Assembly (NCBI GenBank): GCA_003254905.1
Contig: QANU01025319.1
Span: 111,139 to 175,138 of the forward strand
Reading direction: 5' to 3'
Length of the DNA stretch: 64,000 nucleotides
Source: Nissolia schottii
Lineage: Eukaryota; Streptophyta; Magnoliopsida; Fabales; Fabaceae
Positions 35,700-48,335 of the stretch are shown in pieces; position 1 is the stretch's first letter; each line of letters starts with the position of its first letter. The translations under genes and the position numbers were made by a program. The notes under the pieces were generated by a model. That model had not been told where the DNA came from and ran no database searches. It saw nothing but the letters and a program-made list of their open reading frames with translations.

Positions 35700-36060
35700 T
35701 GGCACCTAAATTATTTGTCATGAGACAGGACAACAAACTGGAGGCGAAGTAGGCCAACACTGAAAAAAATTATTGACAATCAACACCAAGTCTGGTCATT
35801 GCATCAGCACATACATTGGCTTCACAAAATGTATGAGTAATCTTGACGCTCCAATCTCTACTACGAAGGGTTTCAATATCCGCAATCACCGCACTACACA
35901 CATGGAAATGAGGAGGAGAAGATGTCGTTGCTAGACGCTAGCCTTTCAAAGAATCTGTCTCACACCAAACCTAACGAAAATCGAGATCCCAAGAAAGAGA
36001 AATACCATTTCATTTCTTCATCCCCTAGCAATTAAGCAACAATAAGCGAGCGATCACCCA
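35700..36060 (-). pseudogene. LINE-derived RNase H-like domain fragment
   Basis: The minus strand encodes VWCETDSLKG, PPHFHVCSAVIADIETLRSR, DWSVKITHTFCEANVCADAM and RLGVDCQ. This pattern (ETDS...H...EAN..AD) is the RNase H module found at the end of plant LINE polyproteins. In-frame stops are present. No other LINE part is contiguous. Confidence 0.7.
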
Positions 36061-36189
36061 TAAGACCCACAAGAAGTTTCGAAACATTGACATACATATA
36101 CAATACATATAATTATATTCATACTATAATAATACTAATAATAAAACTTTCAGGAAAATATTAAAACAAATAGCATTTTGGGAGGTATC

Positions 36190-37110
36190 TTGATGGACAG
36201 ATCCTGAGCAATACGGTCTAACTATAATGATAATGTCTGGGCCTCACAGTCTTGCCTTATTCTACATGATACATGACATCAGGCTTCACGAGCTTATCTA
36301 TGTCTGGGTTTCATGACCTTGCCCTAATTATTATATATGTGAAATCTATTCTACATGACAATCATACAATATATCTAGGTCAACATAGGTTGTCGTTGAT
36401 ATACAATTTTATCCTATATCTTACTGCCATGAAAACAATTTAAATAACGTGATAACCAAAAACTAAAATAACTGATAACTGAAATAACTCATGATCATAA
36501 AATTTGAAATCCATAAACATACACATGCAACATGATGATTTTAATGCAATAAAACAATGGTCCCATGGCATTTCTAAAAAGGTTTTCATGACTTTCTAAA
36601 ATCATTTCCTAAAGTATTTCATAAATAGTATTGCAAACATTTAAAGATAAATCTAGTTTTCATAAAAGGCTTCAATAAAACAATTTCATAAACACTTTCT
36701 TAAAAAAAATCTTTATTTTCTAAAACTTGAAAACACTTAAACTAAATCATGCTTATAAAATATAAATATAACATAATGACTAAAATAAATCATGAGCAAT
36801 AACTCACTCACTTGAAGTTACTGGAGACTGACTATCGTCCCTCACGAGTTTAATAGGAACTTGAACAACACCACTGACTGACTCGAAACACTCTAACAAC
36901 ATGACGTTAACACCCTATGTTGAGACACTACTTCCCAAAAAAAAAATATCAAACTAAAGTGAATAGTCCCACTAGAAGCAAAACTTTGAAGTTCTTAAGT
37001 GAATTATCAAGTCTAAAAGAACACTTTGGGAAGAGTTCTATTTATAGGGGAAGTTACTACATTCACATCATTATTTAAGCAATGTGGGACTAAAACATTA
37101 CACCAAACTC
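36190..37110 (-). mobile_element. LTR-like remnant, minus strand, with TATA-type promoter phrase
   Basis: On the minus strand, 'ccctataaatagaact' (about 37050-37030) looks like an LTR promoter. It is followed by 'gtgagtgagtt' near 36810 and by repeated short phrases at 36190-36360 ('gacatcaggcttcacgagctt' in part, 'gtctgggtttcatgaccttg' in part). The layout resembles the stretches at 41270-42350 and 61120-63000. No coding region is present. The class is unknown. Confidence 0.4.
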
Positions 37111-37316
37111 CTTTACTTTCTTGCTAAAACTAAATCTAAAATAGATTACTAATAAATTTTAAAATCTAGATAATAGAAAATCAATTATTTCAAATTTTCA
37201 AAAAATTTAACCTATTAATTAGTGAAACATTATTTAACTTCCAAATCTAATCTAATCTTATCTATTATATTCTATTAAATTTTTAAAATGTGGAAACAAA
37301 ATCTCATATCATCTAA

Positions 37317-37640
37317 CACTACCATAAAATAGCATATTACCGTCGGAAAATCATCTGACACTATTACCATCGGAAAAAATGAAAAAAATACAACGGTAAA
37401 TGCATTTAAGGCAAACCAGATTAATTTTGGTCACGATAACCGTCGGAAACAAGAACCCGACAATAATTCTGACGGTAATAGTTGACGCCAAGTGGCGCAT
37501 CGTTAGGCGAGAGGCTTACTGTCAGCCATATCTTACGGTAATAAGGTCCGAATCTGAAGAGACACCTTTTCCTAACGGTCGTAACATTGAACCAATTACC
37601 GTCGAAAACAACTAACAATAACAGCCTCAAACTTTTCTGC
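37317..37640 (+). mobile_element. CACTA transposon end with subterminal repeats (fragment)
   Basis: It begins CACTACCATAAAA, a CACTA-type terminus, followed by several copies of ACCGTCGG or CCGACGGTAA variants in both orientations up to about 37610. No matching right end was found, so it is probably truncated. It is the same motif family as the complete element at 49116. Confidence 0.65.
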
Positions 37641-39408
37641 ACATTTTATGTGCATGCGTTTTCCCGTACACACGTTTTCCCATGTGCACATTTTTCGGTG
37701 GTCAATGTAATTATCATCGGCTTTACAGTCAAAATAACTGTCGATGTAATTTCAATCAGCAGAATTGTAGATTAGGTCTTATGGTGCATTGCTCAACCTT
37801 CCTAACTGATCTGATAAGAGGGCTTACGATATTTTGTAAAACCTTCCTAGCTAAATTGGCACACCACGCAAGTTGTTGATAACTGAACTGATTGAATTAA
37901 AGCACTTGAGGGTTGTTGTATCTGTCAACCTCCATACGAGGGGTCGAGGAGAGACTAACTCTTAACCTCAGATAGAGTAGGACTAGCTCCTAACCCTGGT
38001 CAAGGAAGGACTGACTCCTAATCATCAATTTACGAGATATGTAGAGGTATGAACCCACACAACCAAACTTTGAGTCTTATGATGTATATGCACTACCTGC
38101 CTGTTGGAACTGAGTCACAATGTAATACCCTGAAAATAGATTGATCTTAAAGTCATGGATGTGGGATAAAAAAAAAAAAATCCTATGCCTTCTAAAGATG
38201 TTTATATTTTGAGTCTTACTCTAATACCCTATCAAAATTTAAGAGTATTAGTACCCTATGAGAATTTGTGATTGAGAATCAGTCACTTATCCCACTAACT
38301 TAAATTTTAAACATGTGGATACATCGTAACCATTAAAATATAAATAAATACTAATACCCTTATAAAAACATGGGTACCAAAAGAAGTACCTTACATTTTT
38401 ATTATATTTACATTTTTATTATATTTTTCTTATGAAAAAGAAAACTTATAATAAGAATTTCATTTGACTTACTTTATAGTTATATTCTATTATTATATGT
38501 ATAATGACGTACTTCGTAAACTTTGGGCTGAACATGAAAAACGTATGAGCTTAAAATTCTTTTGTCTTGTAATTGTTATATAAGTTACCATATAATTAAT
38601 GCTTAACTAATTTTCTTATTTTTTTGAGAGAAGAAAAAAAAAGTATAAGCAAAAGATTAATTGTCCTCATATACCAATTTGAGAAAGTATTCGCCGCACC
38701 TTAGGGTCTTTAAAATCAAAATAGATCACGAACCTTGCATTAGCATTGCGATAGGATTCGCTCTGAATTTATCTAAATTTGTGTGTTAGCATATTATCAT
38801 ATTATAATATGATTGAAAATCCTGACCTTTATTTTCTTTTCTGCCGTCGCACCATTTGGACTCTTCGTCTCCTTCTTTTCTCTTCTATCCCAAAGTATTA
38901 TTAGATTCATACCACATGGTTTTCAGCATTGATAAGTATATCTCTTCATATTCTTTCTCTAGTAATTAAATACATAAACTTCGTTTTCCCCTCCGTTTAG
39001 TCTATCCCTTTTATCCCCTTTGTGCTTCGGAAGCCATTGTCGTGTCTAGTGAGATCCGACACATAACGCGAAGGCCCAGGACTTCGTGATCTCCACGGTG
39101 TCACTTGGTTTTAATTTCGTTGGTGACTATTATCTGTTAGGATTCCTCCGAGATTTGTTGGTAGTGACATTAGGTTTTTGATTGGAAGTCTTGATGTGTC
39201 GAACAGTTTATGTAACGTGCTGTCTTTCAATTGAATCATATGTGTTTTATATACATGCTAGTTATTTGCTTATGCAATATGTTGGATTTTTGATATGTGT
39301 ATGATAATTATGTTAGAATTATGTAACTAGTTAGATAGGTAATAAGTTAGATATCTATATGGCTTAATTCAGTATATGGTTTACTTAGACAATGCATACA
39401 CACAATCA
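37641..39408. other. Repeat-derived spacer, no gene recognised
   Basis: 37900-38060 has short near-repeats of 'gactgactcctaa' and 'gtcgaggagagactaactc'. 38120-38420 contains repeated 'aataccct' phrases. No coding similarity was seen. Confidence 0.35.
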
Positions 39409-41261
39409 ATCTCATAATCAGTAGGACATACAAACCTTAGGATAGTAGACTTGCATGTGATAATCAATATTTGACACGACTTTAGCATACTCGATAAGCC
39501 CTAATCATGACTTAGGATTAGCATACCTTAGTTCCAAATAAGTGGTACAACTCAAGTAATTAGACAATGACTCATAATTACTAGTCACCCTAGTAATAGA
39601 CGACGAGACAACTAGTATAGGCTACTAGAGAGTCAACCACTCAAAATAGTTAGATAGTTTGGCATTAGTAGATACGAGAACAATTAGTATAGTTGTCATA
39701 GCTCAACCAGTAGTTCCCAAAGTTAATTAGTATAGTTGTAACACCTTAGCCACAAGTTTAGGAAAGGTAACCAAGTATAAAACCAAGAGGCAATTAGTGG
39801 TCACCAGGTAGTCAATCGTACATTGACAATAGTCTATGACAGTTAGCCAGTGCGTCATCGTAGTTGAGTTAGTGGTCATAGAATAATTAACCAAACTAGT
39901 GATAACTGAATCGTTGATAGTTTTCAAGTAGTCAGACCATGTCATCATAGAATAATAGCCAACTAGCCTAGACTTAGTTGTATAGCCAATAGGAGCCATG
40001 CCAGTTACACGGTGTTGTCAGTCGGGGTAGCTAACAATTGCGGCTTGGCCTGTTAGTGGTCTGGCCTGACCTATTTTTAAACAGGTCATGCTCAAACTAT
40101 TCCCATGGCCTACTAGGCCGGCCTGGTTATAAAAAAGTATATATATTTCATTAAAAAAAATTAAAGTTGGGTTATGCAAGAGTTGAACCCATGACATTTC
40201 ACTTACAAAAACATAATATGACCACTAAGCCACATGACTTGTAAAATAATATAAAGTAACATTTTTTAATACATAACTATTGTGTTGTGCTCTCCGCCAA
40301 ATTTAATTTTTCTTTTGTAACATTTTGTTGTTAGACATGATGAATGATATCATTTCCTATTTTGTTAGAAAATAGGTTTTTTGGTTCAGAAAAAAAATAA
40401 AAAAAAGGCCTTTGAAAGGCAACAGGCCAGGCCCAAGCCAAAAATTAATGACACTGGTTCGGTCTGTTAAGGGCCTAGCCTGTTCGCACCCCTACTAGCA
40501 ACCGTTAGTCCTGAGTTAGCATCGCTTAACTACCTATCCTATAACTGTGGTAATTCTTACCATTGCATAGCCAATAGGTTTGACACTCTACGACTATCCT
40601 ACCTTAAAGTTATTGGTTAACGATTGTTGGTTTCCCTTGTAAACAACACCGACTGACAAATTTGGCGCCCCTACTGATGGTACAACTAAGTTTAGGTTAA
40701 CTGACTATTATGCTACAATGATATGGTCTGACTACTTGACAACTATCAATGATTCAGTTATTACTAGTTTGGTTAACTGTTCTAGGGCCACTAACAAAAC
40801 TATGATGACGCACTAGTTAACTATCGCGGACTACAGTAAACGTACTAGTTGAGTACATGGTGACCCTTAACTACCTATTGGGTTTATAATTGGCTACCTT
40901 TCCTAAAATTATGGATAAGGTGTTAGAATTATACTAACTAACTGGTGAGAACTACTTGCTAAGATATGGTAGCTATACTGACCATTCTCATATTTGCTAA
41001 CTACCTATTCTAAGTGGCTGACTCTCTATTGGCTATGCTAATAGGGTATCATGTTGTCCATTAGTGTTACTAAGGTAACTAGTTGTTGTGCGTTGTTGTC
41101 CAACTACTAAGACTGTACTAGTTAACTAGATTTGATGTTTTGTTAAACTTGAGTCACGATTAGACCTTACCGAATATGCTAAACGTGTGTCGTGTCATAC
41201 AACAATCACCAACAAACAAGGCTATTATCTCGAGGTTTGTATGTCTTACTGAATATGAGTG
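39409..41261. repeat. Fold-back structure, two roughly 600-bp inverted arms
   Basis: The left arm (about 39409-40005) and right arm (about 40660-41261) are reverse complements with many differences. Examples are 'gtaggacatacaaacc' with 'ggtttgtatgtcttac', and 'gtagtcagaccatgtcat' with 'atgatatggtctgactac'. The arms are full of short 'ctagttaact/gttagtc' motifs. The centre holds an unrelated insertion. There is no coding capacity and no clear target duplication. Confidence 0.75.
40025..40495 (-). mobile_element. hAT-type MITE or SINE-like insertion in the fold-back loop
   Basis: The right end reads 'ggcctagcctgttcgcacccct', typical of plant non-autonomous hAT ends. The left end has related 'ggcctgttagtggtctggcc' text. 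On the minus strand, TGGCTTAGTGG (about 40222-40232) and GGGTTCAACTC (40180-40190) match the A and B boxes of a tRNA-type pol III promoter about 35 bp apart. The element may therefore include SINE sequence. Boundaries are approximate. Confidence 0.5.
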
Positions 41262-42349
41262 TAGTGACTCGTACTGACCCGTCAAGGAAAAAAGAAAGAA
41301 AGCACTGAATTGCTAGAGCGGTCATGCACCACTGCAACAGTGCAGGTTATGGTAGTGCTGATGCACACCACTGGAGCGGTCAGAACCGTTACAGCAGTAC
41401 GGTACAGGAGTCCCACATTTCTAGAATCATTAGAAGGAGGTGTTGAGCTCTCCCTATAAATATAACCCTTCCCTGAGTGTTTTTACTTGTGAATTCACTC
41501 AAGAAAAGCTTAGAAGGTTCCAATTCTAGTGTGGACTTTTGCTCTAGTAAATATTTTATTTTGTGGGAATGCAATATCTCAACAGAGGGTGTTAGGAGCT
41601 CCTAGTGTCAGTGCTCTTCAGTGATTGACCATTCTATGTGAGTGACATTTATTCACAATATATGATTGCCATTAGTATTATTTATAAAATATCTTTTATG
41701 CATGTTTTAGAATTCCAATTAGGTTTTATGATTAGTTATTTTATATCTTTTATTTATAGAAATTATTTTATGAAAATATTTTAGAAGTCATGGAAGATAT
41801 TTTAGAAAAGCATGGGACCATTTTATTTATGTTGATTGCATAAGTTGATCATGATGTATGCAATTGTTGCATAAACAGGTTATCTATTATTATGTTTTAG
41901 AAATGTTTAAGAAAGCTATATCTAGGATAATGTTATATATCGGTAACAACTTATATTGACCCTTGGTACCATTATAGTTAGAGTCAGTTCAGTTAGCAAG
42001 ACCTAAGGACTCAGATATCAGTTCAGTTAGCAAGACCTAAGGACTAAGATAGATCAGATTACTATTAGCTATTGGGACCTAAGTACTCGAGTAATCAGTT
42101 AAGCTGGACCATAATGCTCGAAATATGTCTATCTTGATATCTACCTAGGTTTAAGTGATTATGTTTCAGTTTCCAATTATGTTTTTATTATAAAATATTT
42201 TTATAAATGTTTTAACGTATGATATATATTATGTATTTGTTTGCTTGTGTCATGTTTATGACATGTACCATGTAGTCGTGAACTCACTCACTGAGATGAT
42301 GACTCACAGTACTCGTATCTATTTGTTTCAGTTGCAAATCACCACAAAG

Positions 42350-43241
42350 CATGGTTATCAAACTCGCGAGTTTAAGTAAACTCGTGGAGCCTCCGTAAAC
42401 TTGGATCGTAAACCGTACGAGTTTACCTATTATTAAAAAAATATTTTAAAAAATTATTATGCTACAAAAATATATTTAATAAAACTTGAAATTCATAAAT
42501 ACTTTTAACTCCATAACAAAGCACTAATAAAGATGAAATATATGAGTTCTAAGTTCAATTCATAGATAATACATAATACATATGTTTGAACCAGAACATA
42601 TCCTCCTCCACATAAACTTAATGACAAGTAAAATTTATCAACACAAGAGAGAGGCGGTGTATTGAGCAACCAACATAGCAAATGTATATAAAGAACAATA
42701 TCACTCATTCTTGACAGAAGTAGTCTGCTTCGAGCCGACAGCAAAGAATTCGGTGATGAGTTCGAGGGGCATGCCCTTTGTTTCTGGAACCTTCAAGAAC
42801 ATAAATATCCATGAGATGACACACGCAACAGCATAAATATCGAAGATACCAACGAGCCCCATAGTACTGAGCATCATAGGAAGCGAGTATGTGACGATGA
42901 TGTCTTCAATCTAGAATATTAAAGTACAGATAGCGATGCAGAGGTCACGCACCCTAGTGGAAAAGATCTCTGAGTAAATTATGAAATACATACGATGGAT
43001 TAGCGACAAAGCACGATGGTACTACGGAGTACGATTGCATGCGCAGCTGTAAAAAAAAAAATAAACCCTCACTTGTGGTAAACTCGTGAACTCGAGAGTA
43101 AACTCGCGATTTGATGCGAGTTTACCCGAGTTCAGCTGAGTTTACCAGAAACGAGTTTAAATGCGAGTCAGCTTCATTTTACTACCTAGAAATGTAAACT
43201 CATACGAGTTTACGAGTTAACTCGCGATTTTGATAACCATG
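42350..43241. mobile_element. Mutator- or hAT-like element, 892 bp, carrying a sugar-transporter exon
   Basis: The ends are CATGGTTATCAAACTCGCGA and the complement of CATGGTTATCAAAATCGCGA, with many subterminal AAACTCG repeats. It is flanked by ACCACAAAG (42341-42349) and ACCACAAGG (43242-43250), a 9-bp duplication with one mismatch. There is no transposase. The interior holds the MSSP-like exon described separately. A related end lies at 46424. Confidence 0.78.
42701..42991 (-). pseudogene. Captured C-terminal exon of a monosaccharide-sensing protein (tonoplast sugar transporter)
   Basis: The minus strand reads YSEIFSTRVRDLCIAIC, a stop (TAG at 42913-42911), then DIIVTYSLPMMLSTMGL, a hydrophobic helix (VISWIFMFL) and KVPETKGMPLELITEFF ending VKNE and TGA. 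This is the C-terminus of plant MSSP/TST-type major-facilitator sugar transporters, including the PETKG motif that follows the last helix. The stop stands where the family has Trp (xFWIxDIIVTYS). With only this end present inside a transposon, it is a captured, decayed fragment. Confidence 0.85.
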
Positions 43242-44564
43242 ACCACAAGGACTTGGGTACAATTTCTCTCCTGCAGTAATCAACAACATTCCTTTAATTT
43301 GGTGAGCTTCACGTTGTCGTGAAGTTGGTCTTAGTTTATGTTTTAGTTATTCAATTATTTTATTTATGTCAATCAGTAGAGTACTCCAGTAAACTACAAG
43401 TAGAGCGTTATGCATTTTACTATTTATGACCATGTAGTTTACTTTAGTTACAGATTTGATCTAAAGTTTCCATGAGTCAAGTATCCAGTTTATTTATGAA
43501 GTTTAGTTTCTTTTAAAAAGGTTTTCTTATAAATTGTTTACGAAATGTTGCGTGTTTTCATGATTAGCACGTTAAGAGGCTTTCGTAAAAAAAGTAGTCC
43601 TTTGTGTGCTAATGGCAATTTCTAATGAGAACTAGTCCTACTAGTTATGCATATAGGTATCAAACTTACTAACTATCTGAGTAGTTATATAATTATAACA
43701 CATTAAAAATCATACAATATATCATATAAAATATTAACATACATATAAAGCATATATTACTTGATTGAATGGACCATAATGGCACAACCGTTTAATGCAT
43801 AGGGACCTCCACTCATCAAGGGTCGCTGAAAGGGATAAGATTGACTCTAGAACCTCTTAGAGGGGCAACATTGGTACCTAAAAAGTCATACATATGAGGA
43901 CCAATGAGAGAATGATGCTCGAAAACCTCGAAGACAAGTTACTGGTCACTAACGGCAATGCCATGGTGCCATGGCAGTGCCACTACGCTACTAACGTCAA
44001 TGTGTGGATCACCCCCAACACAATAGCGCTCATCCAGCATAGTTGTGCCGGCAGTAACGGGCACAATTACGCTGTTATCGCAACATGCAGCCATCTGGGA
44101 ACGTCATTCACGTCCCCGGGCACACTAGTGTGATCTAAAACTCACTGTTAAAAGATGATTTTGATAGGCGAAACTCATTATCTAAGGCTAAACTAATTGA
44201 AACGAAGATGTATCGACTTAACGGTTTAAGAAACAGCAGAGATATTGATGGGGGAAAAGGGGTTCTAGTGATGGAGGATGAGAGAAACTAGAGTGGGAAG
44301 GTTAGAGCTCTGCTAGGGTTTGAGTTTAGAGGCACAAGGATGCATAAATGAATGAGAACTAGGGTTGCATATGGTGTTTATAATCCACGTCATAGCACAA
44401 CAGTGCTACATGAGTGCAGTTGCACTCGCCTCCGCATGCCTTAGTGCAATAGTGCTGCTTGCACATAATTGCTCTGGCGCTGGCACACCAAAAGTCAACT
44501 GCTTTTACTTTTGGGCACCACATGTTACTAAGGATTGTTTAACTTAATTAGTTTAAGAAATTTT

Positions 44565-44775
44565 ATCACACCTCTCCCCTCTTGCTTATGACTCCAAATA
44601 AACCAGCGAGTAATTTTGTCCATGTAATCCTAAATACCTTGAGGAAGCCAAACAATTTGTATGATATGGATGAAGATAGCGGAGAAAAATGATTGCGCCA
44701 AACACACCCTCCTAACCTTGTTAAGAAGGTTGGACTTCCAAGAAGCAAGGGTCATATAAAGCTTATCAATAATAG
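44565..44775 (-). pseudogene. LINE reverse transcriptase C-terminal fragment
   Basis: The minus strand encodes DKLYMTLASWKSNLLNKVRR, VCLAQSFFSAI, IVWLPQG and then WFIWSHK. This matches the segment (xxLAxWKxxLLNxxGRVxLxxSVLxxIP) after the catalytic RT domain in plant LINEs. It has at least one stop. Confidence 0.75.
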
Positions 44776-45033
44776 GAACACAGTATTTACTAATTTCGAA
44801 TGACAAATTGAAAGTATATACGGTTACTTTTACTTTTTGTCAAGGTTTTATTAATTATACCAAAGTAAGATCATGATTTCAATATATTTGTATAATTTGC
44901 TTGGCAATGTGTGGGAATATAATATCTACATATATAGCGTGTTTGGAATTCTGTGGTAGTGTGACGCAATCCATAATAAAATCTTAAAAGTGAAATTTTT
45001 TTAATTCGACTAGAACTGAAAATTGATTTTAGG

Positions 45034-45922
45034 TAGGGCTGTCAAAATGAGCCGAGCTAGGTAGGGTTGTCAAAATGAGTCCGGCCCCCGAGCCCGACTC
45101 GTTTACCCGATTAAATGGATGAACTTTACATGCAAAAAATAGGCCCATGAAAATTTGAAAAAAAATGATCTGACCCGTTTAAGCCCACGGGTTAAACGGA
45201 CCAGCCCGGCGGGCTCGCGGGCTAGCCCTTGAGCTCGTGAATTTTTTTTTAATTTTTAAATTTTTTTTTAAAACCAAAATCCAAATTGTTATTTTCAAAA
45301 ATTAAGTTAATAAAACTACATGATAATTGATATCTCACGTTCAAATTGTAACTCAAATTGAAGTTTTAGATCTTTATCTTGTAGCCCAAATTGCAAACTA
45401 GATTGCTAAGTTGTTTTAGTTATAATCAAAACATTTTTTAGATATTTTAAAACTTATTGATCATCGTGCAAGTTTAGACTCTAGGTGTTAATTAAATGCA
45501 TTCTCTTGTTATCCCTTTTTTTCTATCAAAGTTTTGCAAATAACTTCTTAATTGAAAAATGCTATTATTTGTATACCTATCCAAAATTAAAGATTCCGTA
45601 ACCACAATAAAAAGATAAAAGACGAAAAAATCACAAAACCTTAATTTTTCTCTATTTATTACCATCAAAAATGGATCCTCAAATTTTACATAAACTATTT
45701 CTTTCTAATTAATTAATAGATAGACGATAAAAAATAGTTAAAAATGACCGCACATACTTATTCATAACTTTATATTTAAATCATAAAAAATAGACCAAAA
45801 TTTTAAATTTTTTTTAAAAATAAACGGGCTAACGAGCTGACCCTTTAGACCCGCGGACTGACCATAAACGAGTCAGATCCTACAAATAGATGCAATTTTT
45901 GCCCAGCCCATTTGACACCCTA
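45034..45922. mobile_element. hAT-like non-autonomous element, 889 bp
   Basis: It starts TAGGGCTGTCAAAATGAG and ends GCCCATTTGACACCCTA, the inverse. It is flanked by ATTTTAGG (45026-45033) and ATTTTAAG (45923-45930), an 8-bp duplication with one mismatch, as expected for hAT. GC-rich subterminal text ('gagcccgactcg', 'agacccgcggac') surrounds an AT-rich core. There is no coding capacity. The first 30 bp are partly repeated at 45066. Confidence 0.78.
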
Positions 45923-46423
45923 ATTTTAAGTAAGTTTTTTTAAAAACTAAACATGTACTAAGTCGTGCAATAATACATTATTAGCTATCACTGTTATTAA
46001 AATGAAAAAGAAAAAATTGAAAACTTCGATGATCTTTATTTATTTATTCTAAGAATGTTAGTCGTTGAGGGCATTGATCGATATATTTGATTGAAGAGAG
46101 GAGTAGCTAGCGTAGCATCACCTTGCAGTACTACAAGGTACACTGTACTAACAGCTCAATGTCTGGACACTAGTTTCATGTTAATTGTCAGGGTATCCCT
46201 GGGGACCTGGGGCAAAGAGGTTCCACACCCCAATGAATCCTACTTGGTTGGTAATTCCATTAAAAGAGCCATAAATTCATATGCCCTCCCTCTTAATATT
46301 TCTTCTTGTTCCTCAAGATCCTGACTGAGCCATTATTGAAAAAGGCCAAAAGGACACAATTTTACTCTCTATGTACGTCAATAACTTAAAGATAAAATTT
46401 TTGATGTTTCAACCCTACCCTAA

Positions 46424-46520
46424 GTTGTCAAACTCGATAATTTAAGTAAACTCATAGAGTTTTAGTAAACTTGAATAGTAAACTTGACTCGTAAATATAT
46501 AAGAGTTTGCATGTGTAAAA
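46424..46520 (+). mobile_element. End of an element related to the one at 42350
   Basis: GTTGTCAAACTCGATAATTT and the following 'aagtaaactcatagagttttagtaaactt' run parallel to 42354-42420. The other end was not found and may lie in the gap to the right. Confidence 0.6.
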
Positions 46521-46807
46521 ATATATGTTTTTAACAATATAAATATTAGGAACTAAACATGATTAAATATTGTATTTATAATTAAAATTGAATAATGTTA
46601 AATTTAAATTAAATTAATGAAAGAAATATCATAAAATATACATTAATATATGACACTTAATTGTATGTGTATTATTTTATAATTCGATAAAGCATAGTTC
46701 AATTATTATAAATATATGAAATTAACTTAATAATCTCAATAGATATTGTTTAACATAAACAAAGTTAGGTAAGTATCCAACAAAGTTACAAAATTTTTTT
46801 TTTTTTT

Positions 46808-47145
46808 NNNNNNNNNNNNNNNNNNNNNNNNNNNNNNNNNNNNNNNNNNNNNNNNNNNNNNNNNNNNNNNNNNNNNNNNNNNNNNNNNNNNNNNNNNNNN
46901 NNNNNNNNNNNNNNNNNNNNNNNNNNNNNNNNNNNNNNNNNNNNNNNNNNNNNNNNNNNNNNNNNNNNNNNNNNNNNNNNNNNNNNNNNNNNNNNNNNNN
47001 NNNNNNNNNNNNNNNNNNNNNNNNNNNNNNNNNNNNNNNNNNNNNNNNNNNNNNNNNNNNNNNNNNNNNNNNNNNNNNNNNNNNNNNNNNNNNNNNNNNN
47101 NNNNNNNNNNNNNNNNNNNNNNNNNNNNNNNNNNNNNNNNNNNNN
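46808..47145. other. Assembly gap (338 unknown bases)
   Basis: A run of N is flanked on the left by a T run and on the right by (TA)n, a typical low-complexity assembly break. Confidence 0.98.
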
Positions 47146-48093
47146 TATATATATATATAACAGTACTAATATCTCAACTACTCCTTTCATCCATTTATAT
47201 ACAAGTTGCTTTTAAACTTTTTTTTTAACATCTTTAAATCAATCTAACTATATAAATGTACTAATAATAATAAGTGCATGTGTAGTTAGAAAATTTTCTA
47301 AAACTTTTGATATAAAATATAAGTAATTGTTGAATGAGATACTTAAACTAAATTTTAACGTTATTATTTTGATAAATAAATTTAAACAAAAAAAATAATC
47401 ATTATAGCATTTGTGAGTAGAATAAAGGGTTACTTGAACAATAATGCCACAAAGAGGGTTGGGTATTACTATTAAATAATGGAATACTAAATTCTTACCA
47501 TAAAAAATCTAGAAGAATAACTTTTTCTTGCTGAGAGAAATATCTACAGAATTTTGTGCCCTAAATTACCTTGCTTCTGACACTTTCCTTCCTCGCAATT
47601 TATTAGGTTGATAATGGTATGGGAAGGGCCCCCCAAGGGAAGTGGGGAAGGAAGAAGGACCGAATGAGTTAGATGCATGCATTCAATGTTATTTGTAAGA
47701 TCGCAGTAATGTTTGTAATTGAATTAATTAGGTCTTTTTGCGGTACGTTGTTAAATTCTCTCTTCATATGCATTTACAGTTAGAAAACAATATTGCGAAA
47801 ATCCAGATATAAGGGACCGCATCTTCTAGGATCCTTCACAAAGACCTCTTAATTTTAGATTACCATAACCACAACGGACGAGCATGGACACAACACACGC
47901 ACAAAGAGAGATGATTCAAGTGAGTTGAGTGGTTATACATGAGAGTGAGAGGAGTAGATCTGTGACCTTTTAGAATATAATGTTATGCGACTTTTTAAGT
48001 GATCATGTGATATCATCATAACTTCTAATCTTAACCATTTATAAATCCAAAGGCTAAGATTCACTTTTCTCACTCTTATATATAACCGCTCTC

Positions 48094-48142
<49 letters not shown>

Positions 48143-48334
48143 TGGTCCTATCAGCTTGTTACATCCGCAACTAATTACCCATAGATTAACTACTTCAGTC
48201 ACAGCAACATAGGAGGAACTGTGTTCTTCAAAATCTGCTGGTGTAGAGTATGCAGTATATATATAACTTGTAGTGATCCCATTTGACGTCCAACGTATTT
48301 ATATATGGGAAAGTAGGTCAGTAATTAGTATTCA
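47146..48334. other. Spacer with (TA)n at 48098-48139; nothing recognised
   Basis: AT-rich DNA. The minus-strand frame at 47933-48202 spans the TA repeat and is an artefact. Confidence 0.5.
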
Positions 48335-48335
48335 G

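Larger units (their letters stand above)
41270..44550 (+). mobile_element. LTR-like repeat remnants flanking a nested DNA transposon
   Basis: 'ctctccctataaatataacc' at 41446-41465 looks like an LTR TATA region. A short phrase 'cagttcagttagcaagaccta' is repeated at about 41976 and 42020, and 'gaactcactcactgagatgatg' follows at 42280. The element at 42350-43241 is inserted in this unit. 43780-44540 shows a layout like 62490-63000 ('ggaccat...ggcac...gggacc(t/g)cc'), suggesting a shared repeat family. No retroviral-type proteins were found. Confidence 0.4.
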
